From positions 1 through 34,428 of the forward strand of contig JAITHT010000030.1 in NCBI GenBank assembly GCA_031279825.1: a stretch of DNA of 34,428 nt. The letters are read 5' to 3'. Positions 24,650 through 32,740 of the stretch are shown piece after piece (within the stretch, counting starts at the first letter, position 1; each line of letters begins with the position of its first letter). The notes under the pieces are model-generated. The model saw only the letters and a program-made list of their open reading frames with translations. It searched no databases and was not told the DNA's origin. This DNA comes from Desulfovibrio sp. (GTDB taxonomy: Bacteria; Desulfobacterota; Desulfovibrionia; Desulfovibrionales; Desulfovibrionaceae). A program made the translations under genes and the position numbers.

Positions 24650-25516
24650 GTGTCTCTTCCCTCTTACAGCCTCGCCATTTCTCCTTGTCCTAATGATACC
24701 TATATTTTTGAGGCGCTGCTGCATGGTCGTTCCCCCGCTTCTTTTGAGCCGCAGCCGTATATGGCGGATGTGGAGGCGCTTAACGAAGCGGCCCGCGAAG
24801 GGCGTTTCGTCATTACCAAACTTTCTTTGGCTGCCGCCGCGCATGTGCTGGATAAATACGTTTTGCTCAATGCCGGGGCTGCCCTCGGCAGAAATTGCGG
24901 CCCCCTTGTCGTGTCGCGTGGCGCGTTGACGGCCGAGGAATGCCGCAGCGCGCGCATTGCCCTCCCCGGCAGGATGACTACGGCTAATCTTTTGCTGTCA
25001 TTGACCGGGTTATTTGCCGGACCCCGCGACGACATGATTTTTCACCAGGTCATGCCCGCCGTGGAAGAAGGAAGAGCGGCGCTTGGCGTCATTATCCATG
25101 AGGGCCGTTTTACCTACGCCGAAAGAGGATTGTCTCTGGTGCTGGATCTCGGGCAGTGGTGGGAGGAGACGGTCCGCATGCCCCTGCCTCTCGGCGTGAT
25201 TGCCGTTCGCCGGGATATCGGCGCAAAGGCCGTCTTGCAGGTGGAAGAGGCAGTCAGGCGAAGTCTTCTTTACGCCCGCGCGCATCCCGAAGCGGGTAGG
25301 GCGTTTATTCGGGCTCACGCACGGGAAATGGACGAGGGAGTTATGGCCAGTCATATCGCCACCTTCGTCAATGACTTCAGTCTGGAACTCGGAGAAGAAG
25401 GAAGGCAGGCCGTTAAGGTGCTGCTCCGGGCGGCGGCGAAAGAATCGGGGAGACGGTTGCCGCCGCTTCCCGTCTTTGCCGGAAAAAAATCAAGACAGGG
25501 AGATATCCTGGCCTGA
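24650..25516 (+). CDS. mqnD: 1,4-dihydroxy-6-naphthoate synthase (futalosine pathway)
   Basis: A 288-aa MqnA/MqnD-fold protein. ISPCPNDTYIFEALLHG near the N-terminus is characteristic of MqnD, which cleaves cyclic dehypoxanthinyl futalosine to 1,4-dihydroxy-6-naphthoate on the way to menaquinone. The VITKLSLAAAAHVLDKYVLLNAGAALGRNCGP segment, IIHEGRFTYAERGLSLVLDLGQWWEE and PLPLGVIAVRRDI all fit the family. I chose the GTG at 24650 because GGAG lies 6 nt upstream and the family N-terminus starts there; the frame is open earlier inside ridA. The other mqn genes are not in the window. Confidence 0.9.
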   Translation: MSLPSYSLAISPCPNDTYIFEALLHGRSPASFEPQPYMADVEALNEAAREGRFVITKLSLAAAAHVLDKYVLLNAGAALGRNCGPLVVSRGALTAEECRSARIALPGRMTTANLLLSLTGLFAGPRDDMIFHQVMPAVEEGRAALGVIIHEGRFTYAERGLSLVLDLGQWWEETVRMPLPLGVIAVRRDIGAKAVLQVEEAVRRSLLYARAHPEAGRAFIRAHAREMDEGVMASHIATFVNDFSLELGEEGRQAVKVLLRAAAKESGRRLPPLPVFAGKKSRQGDILA

Positions 25517-25622
25517 TGGTATGATTTTTTCACATTTCGCTGATATCGCCGGTGCCTCGTATATTCTGGACGCCGGGTAAGGCGTGTGTTACTACGGCGG
25601 GCAGTCGGTTCGGATTTAATGA

Positions 25623-25695
25623 TGCGTATGGAGGGGCTGGTCTCTCCCGATTCCTCCCGGCGGGGGAGGAGTCTTGAAGCCGTGCACTATACGCA
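25623..25695 (+). promoter_or_regulatory. Possible structured leader upstream of paaK
   Basis: A closing helix TGCGTAT (25623-25629) with ATACGCA (25689-25695) encloses a GGAG/CTCC stem (25630-25633 with 25644-25647) and a TCCTCCC/GGGAGGA hairpin (25652-25658 with 25664-25670), giving a three-way-junction shape. It ends 44 nt before the paaK start. No known riboswitch class was recognised. The region also stays open in frame with paaK from 25586. Confidence 0.35.
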
Positions 25696-25738
25696 GGGTA
25701 ATCTTTGGAAAAATGCCCTTTTTGGATATGGAGAAGCA

Positions 25739-27034
25739 ATGAAATATTTTCAGCCTGATAGGGAATGCGCGTCTTACGACGCCATGCGTCAACTCCAATC
25801 GGAACGTTTTGTGAAGACAGTCCGGCATGCTTATGACGCTGTGCCTTTTTATCGGGAGAGCATGGCGAAAAAAGGCCTGACGCCCGAGGATATTCGTTCT
25901 CTTGACGATTTGTCGAAACTGCCTTTTCTGAGCAAGGACGATCTTCGGGAAAGCTATCCCTACGGATTGCTTGCTGTACCACGTTCCAGAGTCGTACGCA
26001 TTCAGTCGACCAGCGGCACTACCGGCAAGCGGGTAGTCGCTTTTTACACGCAAACGGATATAGAAAGATGGGATGAATGCTGCGCCAGGGCCATTGTGGC
26101 CGCCGGCGGCAGCAGGGACGACGTAGTGCATGTCTCTTACGGATACGGTCTTTTTACCGGTGGTCCGGGGCTCAACGGAGGCTCTCATAAACTCGGCTCA
26201 ATGACGCTGCCCATGTCGTCAGGCAATACGGAGCGGCAGATTCAGTTCATGTGCGATCTCGGCTCCACTATTCTCTGCTGTACGCCGTCTTATGCCGCTT
26301 ATCTGGCGGAATCCGTCATGCAGCAGGGGGTGCGGGATAAGATTGCGCTAAAGGCGGGTATTTTCGGGGCGGAGGCTTGGAGTGAAGAAATGCGGCGGGA
26401 TATTGAGGACAAACTCGGCATCAAAGCCTACGATATTTATGGATTGACGGAAATCTCAGGGCCGGGAGTTTCCTTTGAGTGCTCCGAGCAAACCGGTATG
26501 CATATCAATGAAGATTATTTTGCCGCCGAAATCATCGACCCGCATACAGGGGAAGTCCTGCCCGACGGCTCCAAAGGGGAACTTGTTCTCACCACCATCG
26601 CCAAAGAGGCTTTTCCCATCCTTCGCTACAGAACCCGGGATATCTGCGTTTTGAGCCGCAAGCCATGTTCCTGCGGCCGAACTCTGCTGAAGATGGGCAG
26701 ACTCATGGGGCGTACGGATGACATGCTCATCATCCGCGGCGTCAACGTCTTTCCGTCCCAGATTGAAACAGTGCTGCTTAAGGGCGGGTATTCGCCGAAT
26801 TACCTGATTATTGTAGACAGGGTGAATCATAGCGATACCTTTGAGGTGCAGGTTGAACTGACGCCGGAAATGTTTTCCGACACGGTCCGGAAAATTGCCG
26901 CGCGCGAGAGTGAATTGCTGGCTTCCATGCGTTCCATGCTGGGCATTTCGCCCAAGGTCACGCTCGTCGCGCCGCGTTCCATCGCCAGGAGCGAAGGCAA
27001 GGCGGTGCGCGTCATTGACAAGCGAAAAATCTAA
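25739..27034 (+). CDS. paaK: Phenylacetate-CoA ligase family protein
   Basis: A 431-aa adenylate-forming ligase (aryl acid + ATP + CoA to aryl-CoA + AMP + PPi). It has the P-loop STSGTTGKR at 90-98, YGYGLFTGGPG, the adenine-binding DIYGLTEISGPGV, YRTRDIC and CSCGRT. The hinge region GRTDDMLIIRGVNVFPSQIE and a C-terminal lysine-containing GKAVRVIDKRKI complete it. GGAG lies 5 nt before the ATG at 25739, and the resulting length is standard for PaaK; an earlier in-frame ATG (25586) would add 51 unlike residues. In anaerobes these ligases often act on arylacetates from amino-acid fermentation. An ACT-domain gene follows after 13 nt, a common pairing. Confidence 0.92.
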   Translation: MKYFQPDRECASYDAMRQLQSERFVKTVRHAYDAVPFYRESMAKKGLTPEDIRSLDDLSKLPFLSKDDLRESYPYGLLAVPRSRVVRIQSTSGTTGKRVVAFYTQTDIERWDECCARAIVAAGGSRDDVVHVSYGYGLFTGGPGLNGGSHKLGSMTLPMSSGNTERQIQFMCDLGSTILCCTPSYAAYLAESVMQQGVRDKIALKAGIFGAEAWSEEMRRDIEDKLGIKAYDIYGLTEISGPGVSFECSEQTGMHINEDYFAAEIIDPHTGEVLPDGSKGELVLTTIAKEAFPILRYRTRDICVLSRKPCSCGRTLLKMGRLMGRTDDMLIIRGVNVFPSQIETVLLKGGYSPNYLIIVDRVNHSDTFEVQVELTPEMFSDTVRKIAARESELLASMRSMLGISPKVTLVAPRSIARSEGKAVRVIDKRKI

Positions 27035-27047
27035 AGGAGGAGAGGCC

Positions 27048-27485
27048 ATGACTATTGAGCAAATCTCCGTCTTTGTGGAAAATGCTCCCGGTCGTCTTTT
27101 GGAAATTATGGAAACGCTGGGGAACGCGGGCATTGATCTGCGCGCCCTGTCCATAGGCGACACGGCGCGCTTCGGGGTTCTGCGTCTTATCGTCAAAGAT
27201 CCGCAAAAGGCGGTTACCGTCTTGCGCGCGGCCGACTACGTGATCTCCGTCACTCCGGTGCTGGCCGTCAGTCTGGAAGATACGCCGGGGAGTCTGGTTA
27301 AGATATTGCGTCTCCTTTCCGATGCGGCGATTACGGTTGAGTATCTGTATGCCTTTGCCGCGCGAAAGAAAAACAGCGCTTATGTGGTCTTTCGCGTCGA
27401 GGACAACGCCCTTGCCTCGGCTGTTTTGGAAAGCGGCGGAGTCAAGGTCGCCGGCGCGGCGGAAATTTACGACGCTCTTAGCTGA
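27048..27485 (+). CDS. Tandem ACT-domain protein
   Basis: A 145-aa protein with two ACT domains. The first runs from IEQISVFVENAPGRLLEIMETLGNAGIDLRAL (residues 2-70). The second runs from PVLAVSLEDTPGSLVKILRLLSDAAITVEYLY (about 71-143). ACT domains bind amino acids or related ligands; there is no catalytic domain, so this is probably a ligand-sensing partner. AAAGGAGGAG precedes the ATG, one of the strongest ribosome binding sites in the window, and the gene follows paaK by 13 nt. Pairs of PaaK-type ligase and ACT protein are usual beside indolepyruvate:ferredoxin oxidoreductase genes, which are not in this window. Confidence 0.92.
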   Translation: MTIEQISVFVENAPGRLLEIMETLGNAGIDLRALSIGDTARFGVLRLIVKDPQKAVTVLRAADYVISVTPVLAVSLEDTPGSLVKILRLLSDAAITVEYLYAFAARKKNSAYVVFRVEDNALASAVLESGGVKVAGAAEIYDALS

Positions 27486-27674
27486 TATTCCCTTATGAGC
27501 CGCCCTGGCATCTAGTGTGGTGTCCTTGAAATAAATACATATAATGGACTCCAGACAAGGAGTTTGTTATGCGGCCATGTATCCGAGTTGCATTGACCAA
27601 CTCATGTGACACAAATCGTGGAAAGCCGTTTGAGGTTTCAACTTGTCGTGACTCATAATCATGCACGGAATCAG
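27486..27674 (+). other. Non-coding gap with a possible insertion-element 5' relic
   Basis: Most of the gap between the ACT gene and miaA. It holds TAGTGTGGTGTCC (from 27513), a perfect TATAAT (27540-27545), AAGGAG (27557-27562) and an ATG at 27569. This opens a 29-codon frame (MRPCIRVALTNSC, stop 27656-27658). The MRPCIRVALT start resembles IS630-type transposase N-termini, from memory, so this may be the left end of a decayed element. The rest shows no gene. Confidence 0.3.
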
Positions 27675-27720
27675 AAAAAAGAATCCCGGCGAAGCCCTGT
27701 CAGAAAAGGCTCAGCCGGGG
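27675..27720 (-). terminator. Rho-independent terminator of the miaA operon
   Basis: On the minus strand a CCCGGC/GCCGGG stem with inner GAGCC/GGCTTC-like pairing is followed by ATTC and six T residues (plus-strand A-run 27675-27680). It is about 85 bp past the miaA stop. Confidence 0.65.
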
Positions 27721-27804
27721 TTCTGTCTATCCCAGATTATCCCGTTTCTTCTCGTCTTAAATCATCTGTCTGACAGCAGCTCCGCCGCAAAACGCGGTTT
27801 TCGG

Positions 27805-28794
27805 CTACGCAAGGCCGCCTGGGCACGAGATCCCGGCATATTCCCGCCGCATACGGACCAGATGCCGGACGAGTTCTTCCGGGCGGTCGGGGCGAAAGCG
27901 GACCAACTCCTTGTCGGCCCGAAACCAGGTGAGTTGGCGTTTGGCGTAGGCTCGGGTATTTTTGAGCCACAGATTTTTGCAGTCCGTTAAAGAAAGGGAG
28001 CCTTCCACATAGGCGCGCAGTTCGCCGCAGCCGACCCCCGACCAGCCGGGAGCCTCCGGATCCGGGCAGCGACGCAGGGCCTCTCGCGCTTCGTCTTCCG
28101 CTCCGTTCCGCAGCATGCCTTCCATGCGTTTTTGCAACAGCGGCTCAAGCTCCGCCAGAGGCAGTTCCAGGCTGATTTTGGCGACCCTGTAGGGAGCGGG
28201 CGGCAAGGGTCCGGCATGCCAGCAGGAGAGGTTTTTGCCGGTGGCCTGCCATACTTCCAGAGCGCGGGTGATGCGCTGGCGGTCGTGGGGATGGATTTTG
28301 GAGGCATAAGCGGGATCTTTTCCGGCGAGAAAGGCGTGCAGGGCGGGGCCGCCTTCTTCGGCATAGCGCCGCTGCCAGAGGGTGCGAATGTCCGGTGCCA
28401 CCTCCGGGATGGGGGCCATGCCCTCAATCAGAGCTTTGACATACAGGCCGGTTCCGCCGACGAGCGCGGGCAGTCGGCCCCGGGCGGTCTCGCTGTTGAC
28501 GGCTGACGCGGCCAAGCGGGAGTATTCGCCGGCCCCCAGTTTTTCCCGCGTGGGCAGAAAGCCGTAGAGCAGGTGAGGGCAACGCGCGCGCTCCCCGGCG
28601 GAAGGCTGGGCCGTGATGATGGGAAAATCCCGGTAAATCTGGCGCGAATCGGCATTAATCACGCTTATGGGCAGAACTTCGGCCAGGGCCAGGGCGGCGG
28701 CGGTTTTGCCCGCCCCGGTGGGGCCGACGATGCAGAGGATAAAGGGCAAAGGCCCGGAGGGTGCCGGCGCGGGCGGCGTAAGGGGGAAGCTCAT
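27805..28794 (-). CDS. miaA: tRNA dimethylallyltransferase MiaA
   Basis: A 329-aa enzyme that puts a dimethylallyl group on A37 of tRNAs reading codons that start with U. The P-loop GPTGAGKT is at 24-31, and INADSRQIYRDFPIITAQPS at about 46-65 matches the family DSRQxY motif. LVGGTGLYVKALIEG and DRQRITRALEVWQATGK follow. The KNTRAYAKRQLTWFR signature lies near the C-terminus. The ATG at 28794 overlaps the coaD stop by 4 bp; the frame opens at 28941 but that lies inside coaD. It is the last gene before a terminator. Confidence 0.95.
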   Translation of the reverse strand: MSFPLTPPAPAPSGPLPFILCIVGPTGAGKTAAALALAEVLPISVINADSRQIYRDFPIITAQPSAGERARCPHLLYGFLPTREKLGAGEYSRLAASAVNSETARGRLPALVGGTGLYVKALIEGMAPIPEVAPDIRTLWQRRYAEEGGPALHAFLAGKDPAYASKIHPHDRQRITRALEVWQATGKNLSCWHAGPLPPAPYRVAKISLELPLAELEPLLQKRMEGMLRNGAEDEAREALRRCPDPEAPGWSGVGCGELRAYVEGSLSLTDCKNLWLKNTRAYAKRQLTWFRADKELVRFRPDRPEELVRHLVRMRREYAGISCPGGLA

Positions 28795-29318
28795 GCCCTG
28801 TGCGCGGAAGGAGCGGCGGGGTAAGGCGGAAGGCCGTATTTTTCCCGCAGGCGGTCCGCCACGGACCCGGGCGTCAGTTCCCGTACGTCGCCGCCGAGCC
28901 GGGCGGTGGTCTTGATGATGGTCGAACTGATGTAGAGCCATTGGTAGTCGGTCATGAGAAAGAGGGTCTGGATGCGGTTGTTGAGTTTGCGATTCATAAG
29001 GGCGAGCTGGAATTCGTACTCGAAGTCGGAAACGGCCCGCAGGCCGCGCAGGATGCTTCTGGCCCCGTGTTGTTCCACATAATCCACCAGCAGGCCGTCG
29101 AATGTCTCCACCCGTACTTTGGGGTTGTCCGCAAAGACCTCACTGGCCATATGCACCCGTTCTTCCAGCGTGAACAGGGGTTCTTTGGGCGTATCGGCGG
29201 CCACGGCCACCAGCACCTGATCGAATATGCCGCAGGCCCGGCGGATAAGGCTGATATGACCGTTGGTCAGGGGGTCGAAGGTGCCGGGATAAATGGTGAC
29301 GTTCAGTTCGCGTTCCAT
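28791..29318 (-). CDS. coaD: Phosphopantetheine adenylyltransferase
   Basis: A 175-aa enzyme making dephospho-CoA from 4'-phosphopantetheine and ATP. YPGTFDPLTNGHISLIRRA contains the TxGH nucleotidyltransferase motif (TNGH, residues 18-21). ILRGLRAVSDFEYEFQLALMNRKL and the C-terminal WLYISSTIIKTTARLGGDV match the family. The family usually has ISSS here; ISST is a mild change. The start ATG at 29318 lies within the last codons of rsmD (16-nt overlap), with AAGGG upstream. The rsmD-coaD pairing is common across bacteria. Confidence 0.96.
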   Translation of the reverse strand: MERELNVTIYPGTFDPLTNGHISLIRRACGIFDQVLVAVAADTPKEPLFTLEERVHMASEVFADNPKVRVETFDGLLVDYVEQHGARSILRGLRAVSDFEYEFQLALMNRKLNNRIQTLFLMTDYQWLYISSTIIKTTARLGGDVRELTPGSVADRLREKYGLPPYPAAPSAHRA

Positions 29319-29866
29319 ATGAGAACCCTTGTTTGTCCGTATGTTCTGTCTGCCGTGAGGTTGAGTCCGGCGGGGGCCGCGTCCGGAGCGAAGCGCGAGC
29401 GTTTTTCCACTTCGGCGTTGATAATGCCGTCTGGCGAAATCCAGCCGTTTTTCAGCAGAGCGGCGAGGGTGGCGCCAAGGGAATCCAGGGCATAGGGGGG
29501 GTCGATAAAGACGAGGGAAAAAGGCAGGGCGGGCCGTCTCGCCAGAAACCTGGAGACATCTTCCTGCCGGATGTCGCAACGTTGCGGCGCGATGGCCAGA
29601 AGTTCGGCGTTGGCGGCAATCACCTTGGCCGCATAGCTTTCGGATTCCACAAAACAGACAAAGGCGGCACCCCGGCTGAGTGATTCGAAGCCGAGACTGC
29701 CGCTGCCGGCGTAAAGGTCCAGCACCCTGACCCGCGGCCAGTCAGGTTCTTTGGCCTCAAGCATGGAAAACAGCGCCTCGCGCACCTTGCCCATGGCTGG
29801 CCGGAAACCCGGTCCCTCGGCGCTCCTGAGCGTCCGCCCCCGGTAGGCGCCTGTTATGATGCGCAT
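29303..29866 (-). CDS. rsmD: 16S rRNA (guanine966-N2)-methyltransferase RsmD
   Basis: A 187-aa SAM-dependent methyltransferase acting on 16S rRNA G966 during 30S assembly. It begins MRIITGAYRGRTLRS, typical of the family, followed by RPAMGKVREALFSML. The SAM-binding DLYAGSGSLGFESLSRGA and the catalytic DPPY motif (in LVFIDPPYALDS) follow. It overlaps coaD by 16 nt, so the two are likely co-translated. It is 78 bp downstream of the beta-CASP gene. Confidence 0.95.
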   Translation of the reverse strand: MRIITGAYRGRTLRSAEGPGFRPAMGKVREALFSMLEAKEPDWPRVRVLDLYAGSGSLGFESLSRGAAFVCFVESESYAAKVIAANAELLAIAPQRCDIRQEDVSRFLARRPALPFSLVFIDPPYALDSLGATLAALLKNGWISPDGIINAEVEKRSRFAPDAAPAGLNLTADRTYGQTRVLIWNAN

Positions 29867-29944
29867 GGGCGCGTTCCTTTCGTTGTCGCCGGCGGCACCG
29901 GATGGCGCGTGTCGAATACGAAATGCTTTAAGGCGGCAAAGCGT

Positions 29945-31558
29945 CTACAGGTTGGAGATAACATACATGAAGCGTTTGTTGAGTTCCAGAATCTGTTCCT
30001 GAATCTCGGCCTGCTCCTCCCGGGGGCGGTCGTGCGCATCCGCGAGGCTTGCGCGCAACTGGGCGAGTTTGCCTTCGGTTTCCGCGAGCAGCAGGGTCCA
30101 GTTGATCTTTCCGGAGGCGAGCCGTCTGTCCGCGCGCACCACGGGTTCTTTGCCGGGGGCGAGGGTGAGTTCTTCAAGGTAGGCGGGTGCGCTCACCCTC
30201 ACCTGAAAGCGCTCGCGCAGCAAATCGGCCAGAATTCGCTGGGCCTTGCTTTCGCCGTGGAGCAGAAAAACGGTCAGTTCCGGCCGGACGAAGCGGCTGA
30301 CCCATTCCAGGAGCTGGCTTTGCCCGGCATGGGCGGAAAATCCGCCGATGGTGAAGATTTTCGCGGCCACGGCTATGTCTTCGCCCAGGATGGAAATGCT
30401 TTTGGCTCCGTCGATGATTTTGCGGCCCGGCGTGCCCACGGACTGATAACCGACAAAGACGATGCTGGCGTCGGGCCGCCAGAGATTGTGGCGCAGGTGG
30501 TGCTTGATGCGTCCGGCGTTGCACATGCCGCTGGCCGAAATGATGATGGCCGGCCCCTGTCGGGCGTTGATGGCCTGGGAAGCCCCGGCGTCAAGGGTAT
30601 ACTGCAGGCCGGGCAGAGAGAGAGGATCGTCTCCGGAGGCGATGTAGTCTCCGGTCTGCCGATCGAGAAAGTCGCCGTGCTTGCGGAAAATTTTTGTGGC
30701 CTTGATGGCCATGGGGCTGTCCACATAGACGGGAATGCCCTCGGGAAGGCTGCCTTCCTTATGGAGCAGAAACAGGGAGTGGAGAATTTCCTGGGTGCGT
30801 TCCACGGCAAAGGCGGGGATAATGGTCTTGCCGCCCCGGCTGGAGGCGTGGCGGATGGCGTCGGCCAGTTCGTCGCGGCTGCTGTCCTCGTTTCTGTGGT
30901 TCCGATCGCCGTAGGTGGATTCCATGAATAGATAATCGACGGGCATAGCCGGTTGCGCGGGCGCGTTCATGAGCAGGGCACCCGGCCTGCCGAGATCGCC
31001 GGAAAACAGCAGGCGGGTGAGCGCGCCGTTTTCAGAGATCTCTATTTCCAGAAAGGAGGAACCGAGAATATGGCCGGCGTCGCGGTAGCATACGCGCACG
31101 CCCGGAGCGGGCTCGAAGGCTTCCCCGTAACGCGTCGGACGTAGCCTGCTGAGAACAGCCCTGGCTTCCTCAAGGGTATAGAGCGCTTCGACGGGGTCTT
31201 CCTTGCCGCGGCGGGCGCGTTTGCGGTTGGCCCATTCCGCTTCCATCTCCTGGATATAGGCGCTGTCTTCCAGCATGAGGGAGACAAGATCGACGGTCGG
31301 TTCGGTACAGTAGACCAGACCGTCGAAGTTTTCCCGCATCATGCGGGGCAGCAGCCCGCTGTGATCGATATGGGCGTGGGTAAGCAGGATGAAATCCAGC
31401 TTCGCCGCCTGATAAACCCGGGTGTTGCAGTTGCGTTTCTCAATCTCCGCGTTGCCCTGGTGCATGCCGCAGTCAACGGCGAAACGGGCGTGTTCGGTTT
31501 CCAGGATGCAGCAGGAACCGGTAACGGTCTGGGCGGCGCCCAGCAACTGGACTTTCAT
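29945..31558 (-). CDS. Beta-CASP metallo-beta-lactamase-fold RNase
   Basis: A 537-aa protein of the metallo-beta-lactamase/beta-CASP class with an RMMBL domain, related to CPSF-73-like exonucleases. LTHAHIDHSG gives the zinc motif HxHxDH at 61-66. Further metal ligands appear in YRDAGHILGSSFLE and LLFSGDLGRPG. The beta-CASP region includes TIIPAFAVERTQEIL and AIIISASGMCNAGRIKHHL, and GGFSAHAGQSQLLEW plus VFLLHGESKAQ form the RMMBL part. A charged helical extension of about 80 residues follows. The ATG at 31558 has AAAGGAAAG upstream; an in-frame ATG at 31591 is less likely. The role is probably RNA processing or turnover. Confidence 0.9.
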   Translation of the reverse strand: MKVQLLGAAQTVTGSCCILETEHARFAVDCGMHQGNAEIEKRNCNTRVYQAAKLDFILLTHAHIDHSGLLPRMMRENFDGLVYCTEPTVDLVSLMLEDSAYIQEMEAEWANRKRARRGKEDPVEALYTLEEARAVLSRLRPTRYGEAFEPAPGVRVCYRDAGHILGSSFLEIEISENGALTRLLFSGDLGRPGALLMNAPAQPAMPVDYLFMESTYGDRNHRNEDSSRDELADAIRHASSRGGKTIIPAFAVERTQEILHSLFLLHKEGSLPEGIPVYVDSPMAIKATKIFRKHGDFLDRQTGDYIASGDDPLSLPGLQYTLDAGASQAINARQGPAIIISASGMCNAGRIKHHLRHNLWRPDASIVFVGYQSVGTPGRKIIDGAKSISILGEDIAVAAKIFTIGGFSAHAGQSQLLEWVSRFVRPELTVFLLHGESKAQRILADLLRERFQVRVSAPAYLEELTLAPGKEPVVRADRRLASGKINWTLLLAETEGKLAQLRASLADAHDRPREEQAEIQEQILELNKRFMYVISNL

Positions 31559-31925
31559 CAAACTTTCCTTTGTGGCATCGGGCAACTCCATAAAAGACGA
31601 GATTTCGCGTGGCGCCCTGACGGCAAAAGACCGACGGCATCGTCATCGGCGGATTGATGACAATGCCTTGCAGGGGGATGCCTTGCCTCCTGTGTTCGCA
31701 GGCTAGGGCCATCCTGCGAAACAGCGATGCCACTGTAAATCTTTTGCTTTGCGACATCAATGCCTTTGCCGGGAGAAAAGCGTATTTTACCCGTTATACA
31801 GTGCGAATGCTTCGGATTCTTCCGGCTGGATTCTTGCGGAGATTTGCGTTATGGTTCGTTTCGTTGCGGCGCGGGAAAAAAGCGCGGGTCGGGACGGATG
31901 TCGTTTTGAGGAGACTGTCAGGAAC
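31559..31925. other. Divergent intergenic region, no gene seen
   Basis: Lies between the beta-CASP gene (minus) and the adhesin-like gene (plus). No RNA gene, repeat copy or convincing promoter pair was recognised. A GTTATACAG box near 31795 is a possible -10 for the plus-strand gene. If that gene starts at the ATG at 31851 instead of 31926, the region is shorter. Confidence 0.4.
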
Positions 31926-32669
31926 ATGGCGAAAAATGGGGCGGCGGGCAAGGTACAACTGCACAAGCCACCTGACGGGGAAACCATCCAGGTGGCCATA
32001 CGGCCGGGTTGCGTCTATCTTCTTGATTTTGAACCGGGCGAAAGCCTCTGGGAGAAAAAGGAGAACGACGCTCTGCTCAGCTTTGACGGCGTTTCCGGCG
32101 TTGTGGTGTTGCGCGGTTTTTTTTCCGAGATCGCTGAGACCGAGGATTTTTTTTTGGAATTGCGGGATGGTACGATGCTGTCCGGCAGAGATCTCGTCCT
32201 CGGTATGACGCAGGATTTCCAGACGAATGGAGCGGGCCTTGTTTCCGGCGCTGGCCAGGGTGAACTGCTGTCCGTGCTTTTCGACGAGCGGGAGCCGCTT
32301 TTTTTCGCGCTTGCCGGGCATGACGGCGCCGGGCACAAGCCGGGCACCGTTGTTCACACCGCCCTTCATGGGGGAGCCGCCGGATTTTCCCGCGACGGGA
32401 GCGCCGGGTATGACGGGGAGGGCATCAACCAGATCGTCGCCGCCGGAAAGTTGCCGCCGCTCGGCGATATGCTGGACTGCTCTCTGCCTTCGCTCTTTGG
32501 AGGCGATGCCGCTTTAGGAGAGCTTGATCTCCTGCTGCCGCCGAGGTCCGTCGGCGGCGAAGGGGCCGCGCTTTCCGCCCGCGTCTCTGTTTTCTCCTCC
32601 TTTGTCGATTTTTCGGATGACTGTCCGGACGAGCAGCTTCTGGCCCGGCTCTTCCTGCTGTCGCTGTGA
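31926..32669 (+). CDS. Short protein resembling adhesin N-terminal module
   Basis: A 247-aa protein. Residues about 5-80 (GKVQLHKPPDGETIQVAIRPGCVYLLDF, then LLSFDGVSGVVVLRGFF and LRDGTMLSGRDLVLGM) resemble, from memory, the N-terminal retention module of LapA-type adhesins in Desulfovibrio. Those are normally thousands of residues long with Ig or VCBS repeats and a type I secretion signal. Here the repeats and RTX signal are absent. A glycine/aspartate-rich middle and a hydrophobic leucine-rich tail (QLLARLFLLSL) follow. So it is either a truncated adhesin or a small stand-alone protein. The ATG at 31926 has AGGA only 2-3 nt away; 31851, with GGAG upstream, is the alternative. Confidence 0.55.
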   Translation: MAKNGAAGKVQLHKPPDGETIQVAIRPGCVYLLDFEPGESLWEKKENDALLSFDGVSGVVVLRGFFSEIAETEDFFLELRDGTMLSGRDLVLGMTQDFQTNGAGLVSGAGQGELLSVLFDEREPLFFALAGHDGAGHKPGTVVHTALHGGAAGFSRDGSAGYDGEGINQIVAAGKLPPLGDMLDCSLPSLFGGDAALGELDLLLPPRSVGGEGAALSARVSVFSSFVDFSDDCPDEQLLARLFLLSL

Positions 32670-32740
32670 AGGGGATTGTTCCGACGGCGGAGTGTCTCAA
32701 GGGTGAAATCTTATTGTATTACAGAGAAGGAGCATCCTCC

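Noticed and set aside
27636-27665. tRNA-like anticodon segment (GACTCATAATC)
   Set aside because: No acceptor stem, T-loop or CCA-proximal pairing could be formed around it.
29909-30931. A 340-aa open frame on the plus strand
   Set aside because: Antisense to the beta-CASP gene, which carries all expected metal-binding motifs.
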